Source: Mediterraneibacter glycyrrhizinilyticus | Lineage (GTDB): Bacteria > Bacillota > Clostridia > Lachnospirales > Lachnospiraceae | Direction of reading: 5' to 3' | Assembly: GCF_016902345.1 (NCBI RefSeq) | Contig: NZ_JACJLR010000004.1 | Coordinates: forward strand, 87,854 to 151,853 | Length of the DNA: 64,000 bases | Part shown: in pieces, positions 18,753 through 27,406 of the stretch | Layout: every line of letters begins with the position of its first letter | How positions within the stretch are numbered: the first letter of the stretch is position 1 | Program-made: the position numbers and the translations under genes | The notes under the pieces: generated by a model | Told to the model about the DNA's origin: nothing | Seen by the model: only the letters and a program-made list of their open reading frames with translations | Database searches by the model: none

Positions 18753-19595
18753 TTATTTAATCGCTTTTCCGTCTCTTCTTCTTACAATCAGCTTGTTGGA
18801 AGCTTTTTTCTTCTTACGAGTCTTAAGACCCAGTGCAGGTTTACCCCAAGGTGTGCACGGACCCGGACGTCCGATACCGGTCTTACCTTCACCACCACCG
18901 TGCGGATGGTCGTTCGGGTTCATAACAGAACCACGTACTGTCGGGCGGATACCCATGTGACGTTTACGTCCTGCTTTACCGATATTGATCAGGTTGTGCT
19001 CCCCGTTTCCTACAACTCCAACGGAAGCTCTGCAGATGATCGGAACCATTCTCATCTCACCGGACGGAAGTCTCAGTGTAGCATATTTTCCTTCTTTTGC
19101 CATAAGCTGTGCGCTGTTTCCTGCAGAACGAACAAGCTGTCCGCCTTTTCCAGGATAAAGCTCAATGTTGTGTACCTGTGTACCAACCGGGATCTGGGAC
19201 AGCGGCAGGCAGTTTCCTACTCTTACCTCAGCTTCCGGTCCGTTCATAACGGTCATGCCGTCCTTCAGGCCTTCCGGAGCAAGGATGTAAGCCTTCTCGC
19301 CGTCTGCGTAGCAGATCAGTGCGATGTTCGCGCTTCTGTTCGGATCGTACTCGATTCCTACTACTGTTGCCGGAATTCCGTCTTTCTTTCTCTTGAAATC
19401 AATGATTCTGTATTTTCTCTTAGCTCCGCCGCCACGGTGTCTCACTGTGATCTTACCCTGTGCGTTGCGGCCAGCTTTTCTTTTCTTGGAATCCAGGAGT
19501 GACTTCTCAGGAGTTGTCTTTGTGATCTCAGAGAAATCAGAACCTGTCATCTGTCTTCTGGAAGGTGTATATGGGTTATATGTTTTGATTCCCAT
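18753..19595 (-). CDS. rplB: 50S ribosomal protein L2
   Basis: The 280-residue protein starts [20 protein letters not shown], has the RNA-binding core [19 protein letters not shown] and the conserved [19 protein letters not shown] segment with the histidine near the peptidyl transferase centre. L2 is needed for subunit association. Confidence 0.98.
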   Translation of the reverse strand: MGIKTYNPYTPSRRQMTGSDFSEITKTTPEKSLLDSKKRKAGRNAQGKITVRHRGGGAKRKYRIIDFKRKKDGIPATVVGIEYDPNRSANIALICYADGEKAYILAPEGLKDGMTVMNGPEAEVRVGNCLPLSQIPVGTQVHNIELYPGKGGQLVRSAGNSAQLMAKEGKYATLRLPSGEMRMVPIICRASVGVVGNGEHNLINIGKAGRKRHMGIRPTVRGSVMNPNDHPHGGGEGKTGIGRPGPCTPWGKPALGLKTRKKKKASNKLIVRRRDGKAIK

Positions 19596-19658
19596 TACGT
19601 TCTCTCCTTTCGTTTGCTCTAATTATTCGTTTCACGGATTTGCACCGTTTAGATTGAG

Positions 19659-19734
19659 CACTTAGCGAGGTATCCCCCGAGCTTAGTGCGAAACTACACC
19701 CGGCTCACTTAGCGAGGTTTTTTCGAGCTTAGTG
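19659..19734. repeat. Two tandem CACTTAGCGAGG hairpin repeats between rplW and rplB
   Basis: Unit 1 (19659-19688) starts CACTTAGCGAGG and ends CGAGCTTAGTG around TATCCCC. Unit 2 (19706-19734) has the same ends around a run of six T. Each unit folds as CACT-x-AGC with GCT-x-AGTG. The last 28 bases of unit 2 recur exactly, inverted, at 9130-9157. Confidence 0.8.
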
Positions 19735-19753
19735 ACCGTGGTGTTTCCTTGTA

Positions 19754-20053
19754 TTACAGTCCCTCGAAGATCTCGATATCTGCGCTGTCCTCTGTGAGCT
19801 GTACGATCGCTTTCTTTGTCTTAGCGGTCTTTCCAAATGTCATTCCGCGTCTTTTCTTCTTACCGTCAAGATTCATTGTGTTGACGCTCTTTACTTTTGT
19901 GCCGTTGAACATTTTCTCAACAGCTTCTTTGATCTGATTCTTTGTAGCCTCTGTGTGTACAAGGAATGTGTATTTCTTGTCAGCCATCAGATCCATGCTT
20001 TTCTCTGTGATAACCGGTTTAAGGATTACATCATAATACTGAATGTTTGCCAT
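19754..20053 (-). CDS. rplW: 50S ribosomal protein L23
   Basis: The 99-residue protein has [20 protein letters not shown] and the loop with [17 protein letters not shown]23 is the docking site for trigger factor and signal recognition particle at the tunnel exit. Its start overlaps the rplD stop by one base. Confidence 0.98.
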   Translation of the reverse strand: MANIQYYDVILKPVITEKSMDLMADKKYTFLVHTEATKNQIKEAVEKMFNGTKVKSVNTMNLDGKKKRRGMTFGKTAKTKKAIVQLTEDSADIEIFEGL

Positions 20054-20673
20054 TATGCGTACACCTCCTCGATTGCAGCAACAGCAGCTTTAGTTGTGAT
20101 CACTGTGTTGTATTTCAGGATGTCGAATACGTTGATGGTGTTTGTGTGTGCTGTCTTGACATCCGGGATGTTTCTTGCGGAGATCTCTGCGTTTACATTT
20201 CCGTCTTCCAGTACAACGAGCGCTTTTGCAACGTTTAAGTTGTTCAGGACATTCTGGAAATTCTTTGTCTTGATCTCGTCGAATTTCAGGTCATCGATCA
20301 CGATGAATTTGTTCTCTTCCACTCTGGAAGTAAGTGCGGATTTCAGAGCCGCTCTCTTCTCTTTTCTGTTCATCTTGAAAGAGTAGTCTCTCGGAACCGG
20401 AGCGAATACCACGCCGCCGCCTGTCCACTGCGGAGCTCTTGTTGAACCCTGTCTTGCGTGACCTGTTCCTTTCTGTCTCCACGGTTTTCTTCCGCCACCG
20501 GACACTTCAGAACGTGTCTTTGCTTTCTGTGTTCCCTGACGATTGTTTGCAAGCTGATTTACGACTGCCATGTGTACCAGGTGCTCGTTCACCTCAACAC
20601 CGAATACAGCATCGTTCAGTTCGATGGTATCAACTTCTTTACCTTCGATATTGTAAACAGATACTTTTGCCAT
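20053..20673 (-). CDS. rplD: 50S ribosomal protein L4
   Basis: The 206-residue protein contains the tunnel loop [20 protein letters not shown] and [20 protein letters not shown]. In E. coli L4 also represses the S10 operon; whether it acts on the leader here is unknown. Confidence 0.98.
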   Translation of the reverse strand: MAKVSVYNIEGKEVDTIELNDAVFGVEVNEHLVHMAVVNQLANNRQGTQKAKTRSEVSGGGRKPWRQKGTGHARQGSTRAPQWTGGGVVFAPVPRDYSFKMNRKEKRAALKSALTSRVEENKFIVIDDLKFDEIKTKNFQNVLNNLNVAKALVVLEDGNVNAEISARNIPDVKTAHTNTINVFDILKYNTVITTKAAVAAIEEVYA

Positions 20674-20702
20674 CTGTGTGTTCCTCCTTTCTTATTGTCA
20701 GC

Positions 20703-21386
20703 CTAGCAGCCCTTAACGGATTCTTTGATCGTTACGAGGCATTTCTTCGGTCCCGGAACAGAACCTTTTACAAGGAGAAGGTTGTTCTCAGCGTCAACTC
20801 TTACAACCTCGAGATTCTGAACTGTGATCTTCTTGTTACCCATCTGTCCAGGCATCTTCTTGCCTTTGAATACTTTACTCGGATCAGATGCAGCACCGTT
20901 TGAGCCGGCATGACGATGGAACTTGGAACCATGTGTCATAGGTCCTCTGCTCTGGCCGTGACGCTTGATCGCGCCCTGGAAGCCTTTACCTTTGGAGATT
21001 GCAGTTGCATCGATGTGATCTCCTGCAGCAAAGATATCAGCCTTGATCTCCTGAGCAAGTGTATATTCTTCTGCGTTGTCGAATCTGAATTCTTTTACAT
21101 ATCTCTTTCCGGATACGCCTGCTTTGTCAAAATGACCTTTCTCAGCTTTTGTCACACCGTTTCTGTGTGCAACTTCTTTCTTGCCGCTGTTGTCTTTTGT
21201 GATGATCTTCTCTTTCTTGTCAACAAACCCCACCTGAACCGCGCTGTATCCGTCATTCTCAACAGTCTTGACCTGTGTTACCACACACGGTCCTGCCTGA
21301 AGGACAGTTACCGGGATCAGAGTGCCGTTCTCTTCGTTGAAGATCTGGGTCATTCCAACTTTTGTAGCTAAGATAGCTTTCTTCAT
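20703..21386 (-). CDS. rplC: 50S ribosomal protein L3
   Basis: I start at the ATG at 21386 ([20 protein letters not shown]), 227 residues, which follows AGGAGGTAATTATA; the longer upstream frame adds 15 unrelated residues. The W-finger region includes [26 protein letters not shown]3 nucleates 50S assembly. Confidence 0.97.
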   Translation of the reverse strand: MKKAILATKVGMTQIFNEENGTLIPVTVLQAGPCVVTQVKTVENDGYSAVQVGFVDKKEKIITKDNSGKKEVAHRNGVTKAEKGHFDKAGVSGKRYVKEFRFDNAEEYTLAQEIKADIFAAGDHIDATAISKGKGFQGAIKRHGQSRGPMTHGSKFHRHAGSNGAASDPSKVFKGKKMPGQMGNKKITVQNLEVVRVDAENNLLLVKGSVPGPKKCLVTIKESVKGC

Positions 21387-21469
21387 TATAATTACCTCCT
21401 GTGATTTACAGCGGAACGCTCTCGCGCTCATCCTAAATTATAGGAATACTGTTTGATTGTTCTTTCGTC

Positions 21470-21787
21470 CTATTTGGACTTCATTTTGATATCGATGTAA
21501 ACACCAGCCGGCATTTCCAGTCTGGAAAGTGCGTCCACAGTCTTCTGTGTCGGCGTGATGATATCGATCAGTCTTTTATGAGTTCTCTGCTCGAACTGCT
21601 CTCTGGAGTCTTTGTACTTGTGTACTGCTCTCAGGATTGTCACTACCTCTTTCTTAGTCGGCAGCGGCACCGGTCCGCTCACCTGTGAACCGTTCTTTTT
21701 TACAGTTTCGATGATTTTCTTTGCGGATGCATCAACCAGCTGATGATCATACGCTTTCAGTGTGATTCTCATTACTTGACTTGCCAT
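21470..21787 (-). CDS. rpsJ: 30S ribosomal protein S10
   Basis: The 105-residue protein has [20 protein letters not shown] and [21 protein letters not shown]10 also binds NusB in transcription antitermination. It is the first gene of the supercluster, with AAGGAGG in a structured leader of about 255 bases. Confidence 0.98.
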   Translation of the reverse strand: MASQVMRITLKAYDHQLVDASAKKIIETVKKNGSQVSGPVPLPTKKEVVTILRAVHKYKDSREQFEQRTHKRLIDIITPTQKTVDALSRLEMPAGVYIDIKMKSK

Positions 21788-22048
21788 AAAAAAAGTCGCC
21801 TCCTTTTCGTACTTTTGACTTCAGTACGACAAGCGGTGACTGTACACTCTCCCGTGTGTGTCGTGAGAAACATACACGTTGTTTCATACTTTTCCCTTTC
21901 CTGGTAATCAGTAATCAGTTGTGATTCGTACAGTGACTTGTCGCCAGTTTCCTAACTTGACATTCGCTCCACGGAAAACCTGCCCTCGCTTATCTTTTTG
22001 CTCCGGCAGCAACCTCTCGCTTCACAGCTATCATGTCACAGCCCTCTT
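21788..22048 (-). promoter_or_regulatory. Long leader of the S10 operon
   Basis: About 255 transcribed bases precede rpsJ. Near its 3' end CGTACT/AGTACG can pair; a competing pairing AAGTC with GACTT, which ends in a run of T and encloses the AAGGAGG site, is also possible. Such alternatives suggest control of initiation, but no known r-protein leader is recognised. Confidence 0.4.
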
Positions 22049-22077
22049 ATTATATCGAATAGAGGAATTTATTTCAA
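22049..22077 (-). promoter_or_regulatory. Promoter of the S10-spc-alpha supercluster
   Basis: The minus strand has -35 TTGAAA (22072-22077), a 17-base spacer and a perfect -10 TATAAT (22049-22054). It fires toward rpsJ. Confidence 0.85.
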
Positions 22078-22123
22078 GTAGTTTTTTGGAAATATTGCAT
22101 TTTTTTTCGTACAATCCTCATTC

Positions 22124-22152
22124 TTGACATTGCCGCGCTGAAGTGTTATAGT
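22124..22152 (+). promoter_or_regulatory. Strong promoter divergent from the S10 operon
   Basis: A perfect -35 TTGACA (22124-22129), 17-base spacer and -10 TATAGT (22147-22152) fire rightward, back to back with the rpsJ promoter. Confidence 0.8.
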
Positions 22153-22158
22153 GTATAC

Positions 22159-22213
22159 GATTTATAAAAGGTAACCAAAGGCGGTTTTTCTATAGGAGAA
22201 GACCGTTTTTTTG
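22159..22213 (+). ncRNA. Candidate short terminated transcript of about 54 bases
   Basis: The transcript expected from the 22124 promoter runs into a hairpin formed by CGGTTTTT (22182-22189) and GAAGACCG (22198-22205), followed by seven T. There is no room for a gene. It may be a small RNA or an attenuated leader; the AGGAG in the loop side could be a hidden ribosome binding site. Confidence 0.45.
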
Positions 22214-22460
22214 CTTTTTATGGATCAAGATTTGCTGCTGTACGGGTACACCGACGCCGGATGTTTCCCCAAGGCATCCCTGCCGAGGCGTCCCCCTCCG
22301 GAAATGCTCCCTCTTTGCAGGATATTCCCCAATACGCATTTTCGAGATGCACAGCAGCAGAGAGAATCCTCTCAATTACATACCAGAAAGCGGAAGGGAG
22401 AAGGAACAAGGCCTTCTCCCTTCCGCTTTTCTCTTCACCGATCCGGCAGATGTGTTCAGA
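22214..22460. other. Non-coding stretch with a bidirectional terminator
   Basis: Reading frames here (up to about 88 codons) run through a strong palindrome and have no family match or binding site, so I do not call them. The only clear element is the terminator at 22388-22434. Confidence 0.5.
22388..22434. terminator. Terminator between the S10-divergent region and the HIT gene
   Basis: A perfect 17-bp stem, AAGCGGAAGGGAGAAGG (22388-22404) with CCTTCTCCCTTCCGCTT (22412-22428), has a 7-base loop. On the plus strand TTTTCTCTT follows; on the minus strand it ends the HIT gene, 33 bases after its stop, with a weaker T stretch. Confidence 0.8.
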
Positions 22461-22880
22461 TCAGAGGTTGCTCTTGATCTTCTCGATCATCTCCTGATAC
22501 TCCGCATCTGAAAGGTGTACTTTATCCGGGTTCATCTCGAATACACCACCCCACTCAAATCCGTCTTTATACTTCGGAACAAGATGCATATGCAGATGAC
22601 AGCCGGTATCCCCATACGCGCCGTAGTTTACCTTGTCCGGATGGAAGGCAGCATGGATCGCTTTGGCCGCCCTCGCCACATCCGCGAAAAAGGCGTCTCT
22701 CTCCTCATCGCTGATGTTGACGATCTCACTGACATGGTCCTTGTACGCCACGATGCAGCGCCCCGGATGGCTCTGCTCCTTGAAGAGGATCAGAGAGCTG
22801 ACACTCAGGTCGCAGATATAGATGCCGAATTGCTCGAGAAGCTCTCCTCTCATACAGTAACCACAGTTCTGATCTTTCAT
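22461..22880 (-). CDS. HIT-family nucleotide hydrolase
   Basis: The 139-residue protein has the histidine triad HLHMHLVPK (about residues 95-103) and an N-terminal CGYCMRGELLEQFGI region typical of bacterial HIT proteins. The family hydrolyses nucleotide-phosphoramidates or AppppA-like dinucleotides; the substrate is unknown here. AAGGAGG precedes the ATG. It is downstream of hydF on the same strand with a gap of 110 bases and may be in the same transcript. Confidence 0.9.
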   Translation of the reverse strand: MKDQNCGYCMRGELLEQFGIYICDLSVSSLILFKEQSHPGRCIVAYKDHVSEIVNISDEERDAFFADVARAAKAIHAAFHPDKVNYGAYGDTGCHLHMHLVPKYKDGFEWGGVFEMNPDKVHLSDAEYQEMIEKIKSNL

Positions 22881-22990
22881 GTTACATTTCCTCCTTTATC
22901 TTAAGGACCGTTTTTCAGCCCCTGAAGACACTTTTCCGGCGCCTTTCTCAACGCGGATCCGCACTGTGATTCGGACTGCATTTTCCGCCT

Positions 22991-24220
22991 TCATTCCAGG
23001 ATCTTCGCGATGTCGGGGAACACCTGCACGCTCCGCTTCAGGATCCCCTGAGTATGGGCGATCAGTATCCCGTAATTTGTCATCGGCACGCCCTGATCCC
23101 GGGCACAGGCAAGCCGGTATCTCATCTCCCGTTCATTGAGCATACAGCCGCCGCAGTGCACCACCAGTCTATATTTTTCGAGTTCATCAGGGAATTCTGT
23201 CCCGGATGTCGTCTCAAAGCAGATTTCTTTCCCAGTATATTCCCTGATCCATCGCGGGATCTTCACCGTTCCGATATCGTCGCACTGCCTGTGGTGTGTA
23301 CAGCCCTCACTGATCAGGATGGTATCGCCGTCCTGAAGAGTATCCAGCGCCGCCACACCCCGGACCGCCTCCTCCAGATTCCCTTTATACCTGGCAAACA
23401 GGATGGAAAATGAAGTGAGCAGGATATCCTGCGGCGTATCCTCCGATACTTTCCGGAACGCCTGGCTGTCCGTTATGACAAGTCTCGGCTTTTCTCCCAG
23501 CCGTTCCAGCGTTCCACGCAGTTCATTTTCTTTCACCACGACAGCTGCCGCGTCTGCCTCCAGAATGTCCCGGATCGTCTGCTGCTGGGGAAGGATCAGG
23601 CGCCCTTTCGGCGCCGCTTTGTCGATGGGCACCACGAGGACTACAAGGTCCGACGGTTTGATCAGATCCCTGACAATATATCTCTCCGGCTCTTCCGCCT
23701 GCGCCAGACGGGCGATTTGCTCTTTGAGCTCCGCTATCCCCGTTCCGTCCGCAGCGCTGACGGAGATGATCTGGTCCTCCGAAAGCTCCAGTTCTTCTCT
23801 CACCCGGCTTTCTCTTTCTTCCGTAACAAGATCCTTTTTGTTCAACACGATCATATATGGAATGTTCTTTCTGCGTATCCGTTCAAGAAGCGCGGCGTCC
23901 TCCGGTGATACACCGATTCTCCCGTCCAGCACGAGCACCGCGGTATCCGTCTTGTTCAGCACCTGGTAACTCTTTTTCACCCGGAGAGCTCCCAGCTCTC
24001 CCTCGTCGTCGATCCCCGGCGTATCCATCATCACGACCGGTCCCAGGGGAAGGAGTTCCATAGATTTATAGACCGGATCCGTGGTCGTTCCCCTCACCTC
24101 TGACACGACAGCGATATCCTGCCCTGTCACTGCATTCATGACACTGGATTTCCCTGCATTTCGTTTTCCAAAAAAGCCGATGTGCACCCGCTCCGACATC
24201 GGCGTCTGATTCATACTCAT
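22991..24220 (-). CDS. hydF: [FeFe]-hydrogenase H-cluster maturation GTPase HydF
   Basis: The 409-residue protein has an N-terminal GTPase domain with G1 GKRNAGKSS, switch RGTTTDP, G3 DTPG and G4 NKKD. A dimerisation region follows, then the iron-sulfur domain with CTHHRQCDD and HCGGCMLN near the C-terminus, whose cysteines bind the cluster. HydF is the scaffold on which the 2Fe subcluster is assembled from products of HydE and HydG before transfer to the hydrogenase. GGGAGGT precedes the ATG. Its partners hydE and hydG are about 37 kb away in this window, so the maturation genes are split. It lies just downstream of the tRNA-Sec gene. Confidence 0.95.
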   Translation of the reverse strand: MSMNQTPMSERVHIGFFGKRNAGKSSVMNAVTGQDIAVVSEVRGTTTDPVYKSMELLPLGPVVMMDTPGIDDEGELGALRVKKSYQVLNKTDTAVLVLDGRIGVSPEDAALLERIRRKNIPYMIVLNKKDLVTEERESRVREELELSEDQIISVSAADGTGIAELKEQIARLAQAEEPERYIVRDLIKPSDLVVLVVPIDKAAPKGRLILPQQQTIRDILEADAAAVVVKENELRGTLERLGEKPRLVITDSQAFRKVSEDTPQDILLTSFSILFARYKGNLEEAVRGVAALDTLQDGDTILISEGCTHHRQCDDIGTVKIPRWIREYTGKEICFETTSGTEFPDELEKYRLVVHCGGCMLNEREMRYRLACARDQGVPMTNYGILIAHTQGILKRSVQVFPDIAKILE

Positions 24221-24320
24221 TGTACCTTACCTCCCGACTTCCCCAGGAATCTATTCAGATCAGCCTGCAAAGTACAGACTTTTCTCTTTTGATCAGGCTC
24301 ACCGCCCGAGCATTTTTATC

Positions 24321-24418
24321 TGGCGGGGACATGTGGGAATCGAACCCACCCGGGACGTCTGATACGCCCCACTCAGGTTTTGAAGACCCGGAAGCACACC
24401 AGTTACTTTTCTGCCCCC
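24321..24418 (-). tRNA. selC: tRNA-Sec (anticodon UCA)
   Basis: The minus strand gives a 98-base tRNA with 5' GGGGGCAG pairing to the 3' acceptor strand, an anticodon stem CGGGT/ACCTG with loop CTTCAAA (anticodon TCA), the long variable arm built on GGGGCGT/ACGTCCC, T arm GTGGG-TTCGATT-CCCAC and an encoded GCCA end. Length and the long extra arm match selenocysteine tRNA and exclude a suppressor Ser or Leu tRNA. It is the downstream end of the selenium locus. Confidence 0.95.
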
Positions 24419-24427
24419 ATAGAAGAA

Positions 24428-24472
24428 GATCGGTGTACAGCGGAAATGATCTTCCCTGCACACCGATTCCGT
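24428..24472. terminator. Hairpin between the selenium operon and tRNA-Sec
   Basis: ATCGGTGT and ACACCGAT pair with an inner CAG/CTG; the loop is about 15 bases. On the minus strand CTTCTTCT follows, so it may weakly end the protein-coding operon or mark processing of the tRNA precursor. Confidence 0.45.
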
Positions 24473-24482
24473 CTTCTTTATA

Positions 24483-24511
24483 ATAGTAGCAGACTCCGCT
24501 CCTTCTGTAAA
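24483..24511 (-). promoter_or_regulatory. Possible promoter of tRNA-Sec
   Basis: The minus strand has TTTACA (24506-24511), 17 bases and TACTAT (24483-24488), about 65 bases upstream of the mature tRNA. The match is moderate. Confidence 0.35.
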
Positions 24512-24518
24512 GCAGACA

Positions 24519-24564
24519 TCCGGAATCCGCTTTCCTCCGCGTCCGGAATCCGCTTTCCTCCGCG
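24519..24564. repeat. Exact 23-bp tandem duplication
   Basis: The unit TCCGGAATCCGCTTTCCTCC plus GCG occurs twice in a row (24519-24541 and 24542-24564) between the DUF3343 gene and the putative tRNA-Sec promoter. Identity suggests recent slippage. Confidence 0.9.
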
Positions 24565-24601
24565 CCCGCACCGGGTTACGGCTCACCCGTGACTGCACTG
24601 G

Positions 24602-24838
24602 CTATACCATACACTCATGCAGCGCTTCCTGTTCGATCCCTTTTTCAGCCATGATCTCAAGCACCTCTTCCCTGGCCTCCGGCGGCGCGCACCAGGCAAG
24701 CCCGCACCCGGCGGAGATCGATCGGGGGACAGGGATCAGCCTGCCGGGGACCCGATGCTCCCCGCAGACTTTTTCCATAGCCATGGCGTCAGCCGTGGTA
24801 TGAAATGTGACAACAAGTTTTAATTCTTTCTTTCTCAT
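24602..24838 (-). CDS. DUF3343 protein, putative selenium/sulfur carrier
   Basis: The 78-residue protein reads MRKKELKLVVTFHTTADAMA and has a SAGCGLAWCAPP segment with two cysteines, as in the DUF3343 family found with selenium genes. It starts five bases after the TusA-like gene and has no clear ribosome binding site, so translation is likely coupled. A role in moving selenium is inferred from neighbours only. Confidence 0.8.
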   Translation of the reverse strand: MRKKELKLVVTFHTTADAMAMEKVCGEHRVPGRLIPVPRSISAGCGLAWCAPPEAREEVLEIMAEKGIEQEALHECMV

Positions 24839-24843
24839 GGTTC

Positions 24844-25047
24844 TTATTCGATCACCACAGCAAATCCGTCTTCCGTCTCTGTGGACGTTGCCTTTCTGCC
24901 CCGGTCTTTTGCAAATTTCTCCACGTTCATTTTCTGGTGGGGTTCTGTCACCAGCACCCTCACCGGTCCTTTCTCCTGCTTCAGCGCCTCCGCAGTCAGC
25001 ATCAGCGGTTCCGGGCAGGAAAGCCCTCTTGCGTCAACTTCTTTCAT
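24844..25047 (-). CDS. TusA/SirA-like sulfurtransferase
   Basis: The 67-residue protein begins MKEVDARGLSCPEPLMLTAE; the CPxP cysteine is the persulfide (or selenosulfide) carrying residue of TusA-family proteins. It lies between yedE and the DUF3343 gene, matching a conserved cluster proposed to traffic reduced selenium to SelD. AGAGGG lies six bases upstream of the ATG. Confidence 0.88.
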   Translation of the reverse strand: MKEVDARGLSCPEPLMLTAEALKQEKGPVRVLVTEPHQKMNVEKFAKDRGRKATSTETEDGFAVVIE

Positions 25048-25062
25048 GGTTTTCCCTCTTTT

Positions 25063-26160
25063 CTATTTTCCTTCACTTCTCTTATTGGTAAACGCGATCA
25101 CAAAACATACGAGGATACACAGGATGACGGCTGCCTTCCCGTTCATCGGGACCGCACCCGCGACGATCTCCTGTGTCTCTGCATCCAGAGCAGTCCCGCT
25201 GGCCGCCAGCCCGAAATTGTGAGCCGCAGCAGCGCCCGCAAACATCCCCAGGACCGTCACGGCAGAGTCTGAAGATCCCTGTCCGGCAAGAATGAGCTGG
25301 CGCAGGGGACATCCACCCGCCAGCACTGCCGCAAATCCTACCGCATACATCCCCAGGATATTCCAGAGATGCTCAGAGTGAGCGATCACTCCCGGTGTAT
25401 CAAAGGCCAGTGTAAATCTTCCGGTCACAGCATTGAACACGAGCATGACTACAAAGAATCCTCCGATGATCGTGAGCAGATCAAAGTTTCTCATAAGGAT
25501 CACGTCACGGATGCTTCCCGCAAAGCACATTCTCGATTTCTGTGCGGCTGCTCCGAAGATCAGTCCCCCGATCAGGGACAGCAGGATCGGGGCATGCATG
25601 CTTCCCGGCCCGCTGGTGCTGCTCTTTAAGAGTGTAGTCCCAAGCGCAAGAACCAGCACTCCCAGCATGAGCACCGGCAGGACTCCGCCGCTGACTCTGT
25701 TCGTCAGATGTGCCCTTCCCAGGCTGAATCCCTTCTTAAGCGCAATTACTCCGGTCCCTACCCCGAGCACAAATCCGATCAGCGCGACCCATGCGTTCAG
25801 GTCCCCCGCAGACATGCGGATGATCATGCGCAGCGGACACCCGAGGAACACCAGGGATCCGATGGCAAGGACCATCCCCAGAACAAAACGCACCATGGGT
25901 GACGAACCCGCGGTAGAGCGGTATTCTTTTGTCGCCACAGAAATGAGGAACGCCCCCAGCACCAGACCGATGATCTCCGGTCTTGCATACTGTACCGCCT
26001 CCGCGGAATGCATCCCCAGCGCGCCCGCCGTATCACGGATAAAGCACGCGATACAGAACGCCATGTTCGCCGGATTGCCGAAGTACGCCAGGCATGCAGC
26101 CACAATGCCGCAGATGACGCCCGCAAGGGCGAGCTTTTTCTTCGAATCAGATAAATTCAT
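25063..26160 (-). CDS. yedE: YedE-type selenium (sulfur) transporter
   Basis: The 365-residue membrane protein has about ten hydrophobic segments, two GCPLR motifs (GCPLRMI and GCPLRQL), and cysteine motifs MAFCIACFIRD and RMCFAGSIRD, all features of the YeeE/YedE family. Its place beside yedF, tusA-like and sel genes marks it as the selenium-associated YedE. It probably brings a reduced selenium species across the membrane. AGGAGG precedes the ATG. Confidence 0.92.
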   Translation of the reverse strand: MNLSDSKKKLALAGVICGIVAACLAYFGNPANMAFCIACFIRDTAGALGMHSAEAVQYARPEIIGLVLGAFLISVATKEYRSTAGSSPMVRFVLGMVLAIGSLVFLGCPLRMIIRMSAGDLNAWVALIGFVLGVGTGVIALKKGFSLGRAHLTNRVSGGVLPVLMLGVLVLALGTTLLKSSTSGPGSMHAPILLSLIGGLIFGAAAQKSRMCFAGSIRDVILMRNFDLLTIIGGFFVVMLVFNAVTGRFTLAFDTPGVIAHSEHLWNILGMYAVGFAAVLAGGCPLRQLILAGQGSSDSAVTVLGMFAGAAAAHNFGLAASGTALDAETQEIVAGAVPMNGKAAVILCILVCFVIAFTNKRSEGK

Positions 26161-26172
26161 TTTGTTTTCCTC

Positions 26173-27306
26173 CTACTCAGTCAGTTCCTTTATCGCCTTG
26201 ATGGCAGAATCGACTTCTTCTTCTGTGTTGTAATGAGAGAAACTGAACCTGACCGCCCCCTGGCTGACCGTCCCCAGCGCCTGGTGCATGAGAGGCGCGC
26301 AGTGTGCTCCCGGGCGGGTCACGATGCCATAAGAAACGTTCAGCTCATCGCTCACTTCCGCGGAATCATATTCCCCGATGTTCAAAGCCACAACAGGACA
26401 TCTCTCCTCCGCGTCAAAATCCCCGTATATCTTCACTCCAGGAATCCGGGAAACGCCCTCATAAAAACAGCGCATCAGCGAGAGTTCCTTTTCCCGGATC
26501 TTATCCATCCCGGTCTCCATGATATAACCGACCGCTGCCCTCAGGCCGGCTATACCGTGGCCATTCAGGGTTCCCGCTTCCAGAGCTGTGGGCATCACAG
26601 AGGGATGAAACGGATTGTAGGTGTCAACGCCGCTCCCTCCGGAGAGCAGGGGACGGATCTTCACGCCGGTCCGCACATACATCCCTCCTGTGCCCTGGGG
26701 ACCAAGAAGGCTCTTGTGTCCGGTAAAACACAGGACGTCGATCCCAAGTTCCTGCACGTCGATGGGATACACTCCCGCTGTCTGGGAGGCATCCACCACA
26801 AACAGGAGGTTTCTTCTCCGTGCGATCTGGCCCGCTTTCCTCAAATCGATCATATTTCCGGTCAGATTGGACGCATGAGTGCACACGACCGCCCTGGTAT
26901 TCTCCTTTACCGCTGCCTCCATCTCTTCATATGAGATGTTACCCTTCTCATCGCAGCCGATGATCGTAAGCTCACCCCCCTGCTCCCTGCACTCATACAG
27001 AGGCCGGAGCACAGAATTGTGTTCCAGCACGGTTGTGATCACATGGTCTCCCTCTGAAAAAAGGCCTTTCAGCGCAATATTCAGGCTTTCTGTAGAATTC
27101 GCCGTAAAAACGATGCAGTTTGCACTTTCCGCATGGAAAAATCCCGCCAGCACTTCCCTCGCCCCATAGATCATCCGCGAGGCGCTAAGAGCCGGTTCTG
27201 AAGCTCCCCGCCCTGCATTTCCCAGGGTGTCAAACGCTTCCATCACTGCCTTTTTTACTGCGTCCGGTTTCTGTAACGTGGTCGCCGCATTGTCCAGGTA
27301 AATCAT
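26173..27306 (-). CDS. Cysteine desulfurase-family protein of the selenium locus
   Basis: I start at the ATG at 27306 (MIYLDNAATTLQKPDAVKKA), 377 residues; upstream codons lack family similarity. The PLP lysine is in GHKSLLGPQG, preceded by VVDASQTAGVYPID, and the catalytic cysteine loop is RPGAHCAPLMHQ. The family removes sulfur from cysteine or selenium from selenocysteine. Next to yedE and the sel genes it most likely supplies selenium to SelD or recycles selenocysteine; which substrate it prefers cannot be seen. Confidence 0.85.
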   Translation of the reverse strand: MIYLDNAATTLQKPDAVKKAVMEAFDTLGNAGRGASEPALSASRMIYGAREVLAGFFHAESANCIVFTANSTESLNIALKGLFSEGDHVITTVLEHNSVLRPLYECREQGGELTIIGCDEKGNISYEEMEAAVKENTRAVVCTHASNLTGNMIDLRKAGQIARRRNLLFVVDASQTAGVYPIDVQELGIDVLCFTGHKSLLGPQGTGGMYVRTGVKIRPLLSGGSGVDTYNPFHPSVMPTALEAGTLNGHGIAGLRAAVGYIMETGMDKIREKELSLMRCFYEGVSRIPGVKIYGDFDAEERCPVVALNIGEYDSAEVSDELNVSYGIVTRPGAHCAPLMHQALGTVSQGAVRFSFSHYNTEEEVDSAIKAIKELTE

Positions 27307-27406
27307 AGATTCTTTTTCTCCCTTTCCACAAATACAAGTATATTCCTCTTCCAGATCCCCGTCTAATCGAAAACCCTGATACTGCCTCTCCACTTATTGA
27401 TATTAT

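Noticed and set aside
22211..22477. An 88-codon plus-strand frame after the short RNA
   Set aside because: It runs through the strong 17-bp terminator stem, overlaps the HIT gene end and shows no recognisable family.
24321..24418. A suppressor-type or Leu/Ser tRNA
   Set aside because: UCA anticodon, 8-base-type acceptor, long variable arm and location beside selA, selB and selD fit only tRNA-Sec.
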